From Vesta saturnalis (taxonomy: Eukaryota > Arthropoda > Insecta > Coleoptera > Lampyridae), in the NCBI GenBank assembly GCA_036346205.1, contig JARFJB010001817.1, positions 1,354,001 through 1,418,000 on the forward strand: a DNA stretch of 64,000 nucleotides, given 5' to 3'. This document shows positions 47,101 to 58,023 of the stretch, one piece after another. The notes below the pieces were generated by a model. The model searched no databases, was not told where the DNA came from, and was given only the letters and a program-made list of their open reading frames with translations. Within the stretch, counting starts at the first letter, position 1, and each line of letters begins with the position of its first letter. Made by a program: the position numbers and the translations under genes.

Positions 47101-48083
47101 TACACACAGCTACACACACAGCTCACACACGCTCACACACCACACGCTCACACACGCCACACACACCACACACACGCCACACACCCACACACACGCACAC
47201 ACACGCTCACACACGCTCACACACACACCTCACACACACACACAACACACCCACACACCACACACCAACTCACTCACACACACACTGCACACACGTCACA
47301 CACACTCACACACACAACGACACACACACGCTACACACACACACACACATCATCAACTTCTATACCTACAATGATATGAGCGTTGAGCAACAACGGTCAC
47401 ACACCACATACCACACACACTCAGACATCAGCCATGGAAACGTAAACCTAATAAAACGACTACATATAAAAAAAGCCTATTGCAACTTTCTATACCTACA
47501 AATGTAATGAGTTGGAAGGTAATTAAAACAGGACAATCAAGTATGTTAACAGTGAAAACATCGACTTATAAAAATTTTTTGCTTTTACAAGTAATTCCAT
47601 TCATGTACCTTATTAAACAGTAACTAACCATACAATTTAAAATTAATATATTTCGAGTTTTCTTCTATTTCCTTCAATTCTCTTTCCGATATTTTTATTA
47701 TTAAAAAATATTAAAAGTTATGTTAGTAATGCTTCGTTCCTAATCTGAATATTTACCATAAAAACCAAGCAAGAAAAAATATAACAATAACTTACCATTA
47801 TATACTAACGCAAAAAATGCCTTCTTGACAAGAAGTTGCGTGTCAAACACCACCAGTTTGGCAGATGTCGGAATAAGATCGTAGCATTTGTGGAATTTAA
47901 AGAATTTAACGAATATTTGAGACTCATCCTCTTCTGAAACAAAAGAATACGTTATTAAAACATCGTCAAGGTTATTTTTAAATGTAAAAAATCAAATCAT
48001 GTAATACAATCACCTTTTACACTAGCATGCTTTAGATTTGTTAAAAAAATAAGTGTATCTTCTATTTCTTGTGGATATTTCAT
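44161..48083 (-). CDS. SNF4Agamma: AMP-activated protein kinase gamma subunit
   Basis: Seven coding exons join in phase: 48083-48014, 47933-47796, 45488-45160, 45110-44907, 44850-44704, 44651-44520 and 44466-44161 (1326 nt, 441 aa). All introns are GT-AG, five of them 49-80 bp and one 2307 bp. The protein is the regulatory subunit of the AMPK heterotrimer; it binds AMP/ADP/ATP and signals energy state. Four CBS domains span roughly residues 47-107, 128-187, 202-262 and 275-337. Nucleotide-site residues match the mammalian protein: GVRAAPLW (Arg of CBS1), TITDF, IHNRIHRLPVID (CBS2), RVSALPLVD (CBS3), and VHRLVVVD with SLSD (CBS4). About 100 residues of acidic Ser-rich tail (EEEEQGETN, KDLDSDDADS) follow CBS4. 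The chosen start gives MKYPQEIEDTLIFLTNLK, a short isoform; longer upstream exons may exist beyond what I can recognise. Confidence 0.95.
45860..46290 (-). mobile_element. tRNA-derived SINE, copy 1 (in the AMPK gamma intron)
   Basis: It shares with 53590-53955, in the same order and orientation, AAGGGGAGGGAG, GCGATGGATTCCCAACATAC, TTAGGGTTCTGAGG, TACTACC, ATTCGCCTAA(A/G)TA(A/G)CCGCACATG, AACCCTCTGAAAAA and CCGAATGCTAAG. The tRNA-like head at the right (read on the minus strand) is badly decayed here. Confidence 0.7.
46380..47360. repeat. Strand-switching GT/CA-rich microsatellite
   Basis: From 46380 to about 46640 the plus strand is GT-rich, including an 11-bp unit GCGTGTTGTGT repeated several times (46440-46530). 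From about 46640 to 47360 it is CA-rich (CACACACGCTCACACA variants). The two halves are partly complementary. Long open frames here (up to 375 codons of His/Thr) are by-products of the repeat. It lies in intron 2 of the AMPK gamma gene. Confidence 0.95.
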
Positions 48084-49070
48084 ATTAACTCCCTACTTAT
48101 ATCAACGCTATAAAGTAACTGTCTAAAAGTGAAAGAACTGAGAAGGTCTAGTTCACATACAATATTTGCGGTTGTTTCGCAGCAGTGTTCATAGTTTGTA
48201 GGTCGAGATTACACTTATAAAGTTAATGTTGCAAAAATGCAAAAATATAATTTTCAAATAAATTATTCTCTTAAATTATCGATGTAACCTGACGTTATCC
48301 TTAGTATCATGTACAATTTTTTTAATTCCAAAATTATGTATGAATTTGTTAAAATATCTGCCATACTTTCATGCCAAAGTTTCCTAGTAACGAGTTTATT
48401 ATTACTGCTCTTATATCGAACCTTTGTTCGAAAAAAATTAAATGAGTTACTGTCACAAATATTCTGCAGAAACTGTGTGTCATTTTGTCAATTTTATTTA
48501 AACGATTGTTTACAGAAACGTAACCACAACTACGCATGGATCAGTAGCGTAGACAAATTTACAAACATCTAACTGCAGCTCCCGTATATCGACAGAAAAT
48601 TTACGCCTTCGTGGTGTGTTTACTATTAGTAATGTTAAAGTGTAAACAAATTTCTGATGTAAATATAAAAATAGTAATTTATTTTATTTTATTTTGCCAC
48701 CATAATGTTCTTTATACGCCTCCAAATGCGGGCGTAATGTGGTCTTTATAGCACGGAAATGTCATTGATTAAGCAGCATGATTGACAGCAAACACATGAC
48801 ATCATATATAATAGCAATATCACAGTATCTTAGTAACAACAAATTAGCCTACTGTCGACTTTATTTCACTGCATTTGCATTTAAAAACTTGCCGAAAATA
48901 CTGAATCTTTTTAATATTTTGTTCCAGTTTCATGGTGCAAAATAAAATAAAACATTGATGTAACATAATTAGATTATGTAATTATAAATATCTATTGTGC
49001 TTGTCGGTAAAACACTGAAATAGGTATGTGCTGAACCGCAGTGTAAATAAAATGAATTTTTGGCAAGGTA
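48084..49070. other. AMPK gamma 5' flank; no further gene recognised
   Basis: On the minus strand the 5' UTR of the short isoform should begin here. A possible acceptor (CTTTATAG) lies near 48110, so an upstream non-coding or coding exon is possible. No TATA-box call is justified. Frames at 48309-48572 show no similarity. Confidence 0.35.
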
Positions 49071-51731
49071 TACAGGCTGATCCTTTTGAATGGTACCAAT
49101 GTGATTTCTGAAAGCGTAAGAGATACGAGATAGGTTAAATGACGAAAAAGTTGCAGTTTAGGGAACATCACCTTGTATCAAAACATGCTTTAAATGTTTT
49201 TCAGTTTAAGAATTATACGACAAAAACCCAAATGTTCTATTTTCGATTTTTGCCAGTAATAAGTTTATTTTTGAAAATGTCAAAAAATGATATAGGAAAA
49301 TTATAGTGGATTCAACGTTAGCTATCTCAAGAAGAAGCTAGACGTTTCGTGTCTTTGGGGATGTCATCAACTTTTTTTTTTCTAAACGGACCTGTATTTT
49401 TTATTAATTTTTTTTTACAGAATTTGTAAAGCCTTATACAACTATGTAGCACAATTTGCCATTTTACGACGTTTTGTTGAACAAATAACCATCATCAATA
49501 AAAGTTATCAGAAAATGTTATTTTAAATTTGTAGAAACAACTGAATTATACACTAATATCAATCAACAATTATACAATTACATCAAATGTTCATATTAAT
49601 GTCTATTGTTTCTAATGGTCAGCCTACATCTACCTAAATAAGATTTATAACAACTATTTATCATTTCTGGAGAAATACTTTCATAACACATGTTTAATTT
49701 TTTCGCGTAGAAGTTGAACAGACTTCGTCTTTTATGAAACCCCAGATAAAAAAATCCAGAATTGTTAGATCTGGTGAACGGACTGGTCAAGAAATTGGCT
49801 CATTATTTCCGATCCACTTATTTGGGAAAAGATTGTTTAAAAAATCTCTAACAGCGGCGTAATGTGGAGGAGCCCCATCTTGCTGGTCATACCTATACGA
49901 GTACTCAAAGGCGTTTCATCTAGATAATACACGAATGTTGTCTCTAAAAAATTTAAGTAGTATTGACTATTTAGAGTATAATCATAAATATGACCAAAAA
50001 ATTTTCCATCTAACACTCCTATCCACACATTAATCCCAAATCTTTCTTGGAAGTTTGTTTCTCTATGGAGGTGGTTGCTTACATCTGACCATTGGTAATG
50101 TATGTTTCTATTGAACGATCCATTATTTGTGAATCTATATTCATCAGACCACAATATTTTTTTAAAGATATTTGCACTTTTCGATTTTTTCTTATAATCC
50201 AACGACAAAATCGTTTTCTTCTTTGGTAATCACGTGGGTATAAATAGTGTACTCTTCTTACTTTGTATGGATTATATTTATTTCTTTTTAAAATACTCCT
50301 TACTGAACCAAAACTCAATCCAAATTCGATAGAAGCTTCCCAAATTGACCATCCACCATTTATTCTATTTTTGTTATGAATAAATCCTAAAACAGAACAA
50401 AGGATGGTCCCGAATTTATTTCAAAATACTCTGTACTTATAACACTAACCCAAAACGTTGATTTCAATTACACCTCCTGGTCGAGTAATATGTTTGCTTC
50501 TGAAATGTTTCTTTTGAAATGCTCCATTTTCTCGTAAGTTTCTTTCCAATTTTTTAACTAATCTCATGCTAGATATTCTCCGACCTGGGTACATTTCAGC
50601 ATAACTATTTCTTGCAACAAGAGAATTTCTGTTGCATTTTGCGTATAAAAACAATATATCTGTTTTTTCTTCATTTGAAAAATATATAATTCTAAGATAA
50701 TTAGCTGCTAAGTATGAACAACTGTAAAATACTATCAAACAGCGGTCATAGAATAGGCCGCTATGTTCCTTTTTTTATTTAATAGCATGTTCAATTCATT
50801 TAATGGATATGTTGATATGAAGGTTTTACATAAGTAAAACACACTAGAAATTCACCTTTCTGTTAAAAAAGGAACAGTGCATTGAATGTTACGCAGAATT
50901 AAGATTATTATTTGAATAATTATAAATAAATTTGAAAATATTATAATTTAAGGAAATAGTTAGAAACGACAAACAATCGCAATGAATAGAGAACTGATCC
51001 TCCATATTTTGCATTGGTAAATAATGCAATATCAGATAAATTTTTACAATTGAGTTCAATTTATCAGTCAACGTTTTAACGTAATAAGTAATAAATTTTT
51101 TGTTACAGGGTACCATTAAAAAGGTATTAGAGAAGACTAAAGTGAGAAAATATCGGACGCGAACAATTCGATAGAGTTCGTGGGATCAAATAATAATTAT
51201 TGTTATAAATTTTATTTAGGTACATGTAAGCCATGCATTAAAAACAATAGAGGTTAATTGATATTAGTGTATAATACAGTTGTTTCTACAAATTTAAAAT
51301 AACATTTTCTTATAACTTTTATTGATGATGGTTATTCGTTCAACAAAACGTCGTAAAATGGTGAATTGGACTACATAGTTGTATTAGGCTTTACAAATTC
51401 TGTATAAAAATTAATAAAAAATACAGGTCCGTATTTGAAACAAAAAAAGTTGATGATATTCTCAAAGACACGAAAGGTCGTAGAGAGAATCTAGATCCTT
51501 CTTGAGATGGCTAATGTTGAATCAACTAAAATTTCAAGGTATAATTTTTTGATATTTTCAAAAATAAACTTATTACTGGCAAAAATCCAAAATTGAACTT
51601 AAACATTTAAAGCATGTTTGATAGTGGATTGGTTCCTTAAAACTGCAATTTTATCGTCATTTAACCTACCTCGTATCTCTTACGGTTTTAGAAATCACAA
51701 TGCTGGTACCATTTAAAATGATCAGCCTGTA
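49071..51731 (-). mobile_element. Mariner-like element with ~480-bp terminal inverted repeats
   Basis: TACAGGCTGATCCTTTTGAA at 49071 is mirrored by TTTAAAATGATCAGCCTGTA ending at 51731, with TA outside both (49069-49070 and 51732-51733). The arms run to about 49568 and from about 51250, with matches such as AAGTTATCAGAAAATGTTAT inverted as ATAACATTTTCTTATAACTT. A minus-strand transposase lies between. Long arms around a coding core are unusual for mariner elements, which mostly have 20-30 bp ends. Confidence 0.85.
49600..50738 (-). pseudogene. Tc1/mariner-superfamily transposase
   Basis: Read leftward: an N-terminal helix-turn-helix domain (FSNEEKTDILFLYAKCNRNS, YAEMYPGRRISSMRLVKKLE) at about 50530-50680; a second part with YNPYKVRRVHYLYPRDYQRR (about 50260); and a core with KILWSDEYRFTNNGSFNRNI (first Asp, about 50150), FGINVWIGVLDGKFFGHIY (about 50010) and a decayed second Asp block (about 49870). 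A C-terminal remnant lies at 49600-49790. Frame changes at about 50445, 50200 and 49840 inactivate it. Confidence 0.7.
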
Positions 51732-51733
51732 TA

Positions 51734-52540
51734 GGAAAGTTCATGTAAGTTTAGTTGCACGTCATTAATTTATGTAAGTAGTCCCAACGTTCTAGATTGT
51801 TTCTATCTCCTTTTGAGTCAACGGGACATATGAAATAGTAGCATGAATAATTTTTTGGAATTAGCTAAATAAATGTATGACGTGCATCGGTTTTTCGTGA
51901 AATTGCCTATACGTTACTTCATTATCTTAGGAACTATAGTGTCACTTTTACTTCCTTACATCTTCGCACCTGGGGAATTGAGCACTCTGGTGCAAACATA
52001 AATTGATACGTCACCTTATTTACTTACAGTTTATTTTGGTTATTTAATTTACAAACGACTATTACGCTGCAGCCTAGATAATATAACGGATTTTGCATTT
52101 TTATTGTAGTTGTATTTATTCAAACCAAAAATCTAAACGGAAAAAACAACTGGTACATTCTTATAATCGTTTGGAAAATGTTAAATAAATAAACTAAACC
52201 AGCAATAAAATAAACAGGCATATGCAAAATTGCAAAAACATAACATCATGTATAAAAATAGGTAAATCATTTTTAAAAGCGTTGCTCGTCATTAGTTCTA
52301 TAAGGTCACTATTACACGTTCTTACCAAACCATCAGCTGTCAAAACACGTTTGGCATCGATGTTAGTACAGTATGCCAACTTTTTCCACTAAAAAGTAAC
52401 TAGATCTTAAAGAAGTCAAAACAACTAAATACTTGTTGTAAATTGGCATGGAATTTATTTCGTGGATGACGTGCAACGTTTTAGAAAATGAACAAAGTAC
52501 AGTAAGGTCCGAAAGTACTGTCCCCCCCCCCCTTTTTGTG
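51734..52540. other. No gene; dispersed repeat
   Basis: Non-coding. ATTTATGTAAGTAGTCCCAA and the next 40 bp (51772-51830) match the reverse complement of 57605-57665, marking an interspersed repeat. A C-tract (about 12 C) lies near 52525. Confidence 0.45.
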
Positions 52541-52575
52541 TTATGATGCATACTTGTAATTTTTCTTTTCAGGAG

Positions 52576-53484
52576 ATGGACACAAGTACGTATAGTGTGG
52601 AAGAACGTGTTTTGGCAAGTGCATGGGCTCATGAACGTGCACACCCCGGGAAAACCATGAGAGATGTGCAAGGGGATTTTACGGCACGATTCAATAAAGA
52701 AGCGCCACCCAAGAGAACGCTACTGCGATGGCAACAGAAACTGTTCACAACTGGATCCGTTCTGGATGGAAAGAGGACAGGTCGACCATCAACACGACAA
52801 GAAACTTGTGCAGCAGTGGCGGATTCTGTGACCAGATCTCCCAAGAAATCATTACGAAAAAGATCTTATGAACTTGGAATTCCAAAAACGACTATGCTGA
52901 CACACATGAAAAAAGTTCTGGAATTCAAATGTTTTAAGCCAACATTCGTAAACGAGTTGGGTGATGAGGACATTCGGCGAAGACATGAAGCTTGCTCAAG
53001 ATTACTCGATGTGTTTGTGACACTCCCGCAGCGAGGCAAAGTTTTCTTCTCAGACGAATGTGCAATTTACCGATCTTCTCGGAATAGGGGTATTTTCTTC
53101 TGGAGCAAAGAAAGTCCATATTATTATGAAGAGTTAGAGAATAATCCCCCACATGTTATGATCTGGGCAGCAATGTCCAGTAGGCATCTGATAGGGCCGT
53201 ATTTTTTTGACGGTACTGTCAATCAACATTCTTACTTGGAAATGTTGCAGGAATGGTTCATTCCACAGCTTCAAAGACTGAACATTCTTGATGACAGTTG
53301 GCTTCAACAAGATCGAGCTCCTGCTCACTACGCTCTCCGTGTCCGAGAATTCTTGGATGAAGTGCTACCCCAGAGGTGGATAGGGAGAGGACCGCAGCAT
53401 CTGCCAGCGCCGATCGTGTGGCCTCCCAGGAGTCCAGATCTGACATCATGCCACAATTCTCTGTTTCAGAGATCACTGCATTAA
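52576..53484 (+). pseudogene. Tc1/mariner-superfamily transposase, C-terminally truncated
   Basis: A continuous 302-codon frame from ATG 52576 (MDTSTYSVEERVLASAWAHE). A splice-acceptor-like TTTTCTTTTCAG ends at 52572, four bases upstream, so the natural start is here rather than at the in-frame ATGs at 52543. A paired helix-turn-helix N-terminus is followed by KVFFSDECAIYRSS (first Asp), HVMIWAAMSSRHLIGPYFFD, SWLQQDRAPAHYALRVREFL (second Asp) and WPPRSPDLTSCHNSL. In related proteins the last motif reads SPDLTPCDNSLW, so the Asp after Cys is His here. The frame then ends early at 53484, losing the C-terminus. It is the least decayed transposase frame in the window, but probably inactive. No inverted ends were identified. 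Confidence 0.75.
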
Positions 53485-53589
53485 TTAACTGATCGACAAG
53501 GAGTACACATAATTAACAACTGAATTCTTCTTAAAGATAATTCAAATTGTTTCAAAGTATCGACTACCGATCAGCACAGCAACAAACCT

Positions 53590-53955
53590 ACAAATGCGCT
53601 CTGAGGAAAGAAAAGGTCACGTAGTTCATTCCCCCACAAGGGGGAGGGCGGGCTGTTTTGAGCTTTCCAAACTCCTTCAGCCACAATTATGGATTTCCAG
53701 CATACATACATACATTACGTATATATGTACGGTGGGATTAAGGATGGGTGTGGTCAGGATAGGATTGGACGGAACGGAGTTAGGGTTCTGAGGGGGAAAA
53801 TACTACCCTAGTATTCGCCTAAGTAGCCGCACATGGTGTATGAGGAAAACCCTCTGAAAAACCTCATACAAGGTAGACGGTAACGGGAATCGAACCCATT
53901 ACCTCCCGAATGCTAAGCTGGTCGTATCACCACTACTCTACCAGTTCGGTCATGC
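53590..53955 (-). mobile_element. tRNA-derived SINE, copy 2
   Basis: Read on the minus strand, the head CCGAACTGGTAGAGTAGTGG, then AATGGGTTCGATTCCCGTTA, has tRNA-like A and B boxes with a well formed T arm (ATGGG/CCCGT). The anticodon arm is degenerate. The body (TACTTAGGCGAATACTAGGG, CCCAGAACCCTAACTCCGTT on that strand) is shared with 45860-46290. A (CATA)n stretch lies at 53700-53715. Confidence 0.75.
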
Positions 53956-56900
53956 CTGAATGTCTGAATGCTCTGAATATCAACTACCCTTTTATATATC
54001 AACGAAAAACGTGTTAAAACCAAGTTTTTTCTTCTTATTCCTGTTTAAGACAAGTTTATGCAGCGCCCTACGCAAGACAACCCACAACGCCTTACAACTT
54101 TTAAAACCCATGTGGTTGACAATTTTTACACATTTTTTCGGAAAAACGATCAATGTTTCGAGATAACGGGACACATGCCGCGCCCATTATGTTTAAGTAC
54201 CGTTGTGCGCCGCACAACCTTACACCTATATAAAGATTAAAGGTAACAAACACGCAACTACACCCAGCAACATATTTTATTTAGCAGTAATTAGCTAAAC
54301 TAACAAACTACAATCAATAATGAGAATTATTTTTTAACGTCATTATAAACATCACAGCCTCCCGTCAACCACTTCTGCAGTAAACTAATGGTTCATTTAT
54401 CTAATCAACGTATTCTCTCCACCCTGACCCTCCGTCCCTCACTCAATCCCCCTGACTCTTCCCTCTCCCTCCCTCAACACGACAAACTCCTGATTCTCTA
54501 CTTGTTTAATTTCGAACAGCTAAGATTTCATTATTCCTAAATACAGAAAAGGGTATTTACCTACCTCAGGTTTTCTTAAATGCATTATTTCATTTAAGGT
54601 GATGTTTTTCTACGATATTAATTTCAAGTAAAGTTGAACATCAAAATCATTGAAAATTCAATTTTTTTTCAAGCAGCAGGACTTACAGGTATAGTGCTGG
54701 TATAATAATAAAAAATATTATTAAAACAAACTTTAAAGTTGGCAGTACATCTCGAAATAGTACAGATTGCATTGTTTTCATATGGCAAATAAAAAAAACT
54801 TGCGTACTCTATTAATAGTAAAACTATAACCTGTCACAAATGAGCAAAATGTTAAAGTGATGCCATTTTGGTATGTAAGGGATATCTTGTATTTTACGCA
54901 CCTTGATAATTTTAATCCTTAATCTAGCTGAAATCGACTTTTTGAAAATAATTTTTGTTTGTTTTTTTTATATTCTATACCTTAATTTTATAATAACCAG
55001 TGCTAATAGCTTAATACCATTTTGAGAAGATATTGTAAAACCTACCAAAACGGAGACTTCAATAAAAAATAGTTTTTTTTCAGGAATTCGTTACACCAAA
55101 ATATTTTGAAAGTAAGAATCAATTTTAGTAAGATGTTGTTCATCGTTAAATAAATTATCATTTATTTATTTATTTTTTTTTATATTGAGTTGTGACTCCA
55201 TCAGAAAAATATTTATCCGAACATTAAAAACTAAATGTTCGGATAAGCTTATTTGATATGGTTTGTTCAACGTTTTTGTAGGAAATAATAGGTTCGCTGT
55301 ATCACGTTAGAAATGATTACTTAAAATACATAGACACTTTTTCAAATTTATCATTATAATTGAAATAAAACAAAAACGGGTCGATGCTTATATGTTGACC
55401 CACTGGAAGGTATTGTACATGGATGTTTTCCACACCCATAACGGTACAGGTACGAAACCGCGGCCAAGAGCTAGTACAATAATAAATCTAAAAATTTTAA
55501 GCTGTAAAGAAAACTAGAAACCCTGTTAAATAGCACTTTACTGCGCTAAAACGGAATCACTTTTAACAATTTTCCTCATATTTGAGATTTTATAACATAC
55601 GAATTTTTTTATTTACCATAGACATATACAAAAACACTGCAAGCTGTACTCATTTGTACAGTTTATATGACCAATTCCATCCGAGCTATTTCGAGTGAAA
55701 AGTCACAAATGTTAGAAAAAATGACTTTTTAAAAATGCATAACAATTTAGGTGTTCATATTATTTATGGTAAAAGTACTAGCATACATTTACATAAAAGT
55801 TTGCACTGCTACTTTAATAAAAACAATAAAAAAAGTGCAATCTTCTTGCAATTACATCTTTTAGTTAGTAAAAACACTTTTTGTTTCATCCTTCTACGAT
55901 AAATACTTTTTTAGTTATGATAGTATCTGTAAACCAACGGCCAAGACAGGCGTGCGCAACATTAAAATAATGGCCGTCAAAAACAAACCGCTTCAGAAAA
56001 AAAATTGAAAAATTTGTTTTTAATGTCTAAGACACGAGGAAAACAACCGTGCAATATTGTGCCTTTTAAAAATTGGTCATGCAAACATCTTATTTTTTTT
56101 ACCAATTCAAATGGATTGACCCAAATGAAGTAACTTGCATTATCTTAGTAGAAGATCGAACTTAAATTTAACCACGTACCGTATTTCATTAATAATTCAA
56201 ATAAAAAGGTAGCATTTAAATATTTTTAAACAGAAATAAGTTTTCGTTTCCGTAAGTTTGTGATCCTCGCGTCTTAGACACTACAATCGCTATTTGGTTA
56301 GCACAACGAATGTGGAGAAGATAAATGCATTCTAATAACTAATTTACATCCTTAGAATAAAACCGCTGCCAAATTATCTGCAATAATGCTTTCTCATACA
56401 TGTAAAAATAAATAACTTCAATGCGCACAACGCCTGTTTAGATCCGCGATTTTGAATTTTTTAATTTTAACAAATTATTTATACTTAGCAAACCCCCAAT
56501 ACCCGTCTTTTAAAATATCGGTTGATAAATTAAATAAACACGAGAATCCCCCATTTTTGATCGGCCATTTTGAATTTTTAAATTTTGACAAATGATTGAT
56601 CCTTAGTGACCCTAAAAAAACCCCAATACCCACTTAAAAAAAATCGGTTGATAAATTAAAAAATGCACAATTTTGTACCTTAAAAACGGCGCGCCACCGG
56701 GTATTATGTATTTTTTTATTTTGAAATTATATAAAAAAGTATTAGTTTGTTTTTTTAATTATGTAACTTTTTAAAATTTGAAGCAATGAATTTTTTTAAT
56801 TTTCTAATCCCCTAAAAATGCCCCGCCACTGGTTGGATCTTGTTCATTATTTAATGGCAAATAATTTTTGTACCTAATTTGATATCGAAAGTTTCAATGG

Positions 56901-58023
56901 TTCAAAAGATATCCCGCACACACACACACACAAACAGACACACAGATAGAGACGAATTTTTTTTCTAAAAACTTGTTTTTTATCGAGAGCTTTAATGTTT
57001 CACACACACAATCATACACGAGATTTTCTTTCCTAAAAATATGTTTTTCGTTTTGTTTAGGCCACAAAACATCGAGAAATGTAAGAAAAAGTGTTTGCAA
57101 ATTTAAACCGATTACATAGCTTTATATATGTACGTATATATGAGAAAGCAATACTAACCTTGTCTAACATCATTTGTACGGGATTGACTAGTTCATTATA
57201 GGCAGTTAAAAATACCTTAAATTTAAACCCTAAAGTGTATACCCAAAACACATATGAAAGCCGCCAAAATTCTAAGGAGGCAGTGGTACTTCGTATATCG
57301 GCATTGGCCTATGGAGATGCCAAAATGGGTATCACAAAACTAGTATTCAAGGAACATTAATACACCAATAAGATCTATAAAGGTATATTAAAAAAACAAT
57401 GCTAGAGAGTAACATAGAAAATGAATAAGGACAGCTGTATATTAGAGACCATAAAGAGTAACGAAATCAACTCGATCACCAGTCCATCAAGAGACAATTA
57501 CATCATATGAGTAACAGCTATATAAATAATTCAATGCAACAGCCGATGTGCGTAATCCACTTATGTAGTCGTCACTTCCAACAAGGTTTGGCATTTTGCA
57601 TTTCAACGTGATTCAAAAAGAGATAAAAGCAATCTAAGCCGTTGGGACTATTTACATAAATTGATGGCATGCATTGGATTCTATTGAAAGACGTATGCTA
57701 TTATTATTAAATGTTATTTTTACTTTATCCTATTTTTTAATATAGTATGTTCTTGTTTGTCGCTACAGGAGTGTGCATAATTGCTCACAACTGCATGAAA
57801 AATGTAAATGGGGAGGTTGGTACGGTTTCCAAGTAGGTGTATACACCTTATAATCTAAATGAATCTTCAGAGTATGTAATTGAAAATAGGGTAAATCAAG
57901 TGTGAAATTCTGAGGGCCACCTTCATGTTATACTCATTATTTAAGTAAGGCAAGGCAATAGCTTTTGTAAGATGGAACATTTCGTTTTTTATTTTTCATT
58001 GCGCATTAACTAATTTGAATTTA
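53956..58023. other. No gene; tandem and simple repeats
   Basis: About 4 kb of AT-rich DNA with no supported coding sequence. Two ~120-bp tandem units (about 56443-56560 and 56562-56680) share CATTTTGAATTTTTAAATTT, CCCCAATACCC and ATCGGTTGATAAATTAAA. CA-rich tracts with ACAGACACACAGATAGAGAC lie at 56915-56950. A C/T-rich tract lies at 54420-54480. Confidence 0.5.

Noticed and set aside
46380..47507. Open frames of 253-375 codons rich in His, Thr, Arg and Cys on both strands
   Set aside because: They are read-through of a stop-free microsatellite; overlapping frames in all phases have the same composition and no protein family.
53992..54240. Three overlapping 60-68 codon frames
   Set aside because: No family similarity, small, and on both strands of the same AT-rich sequence.
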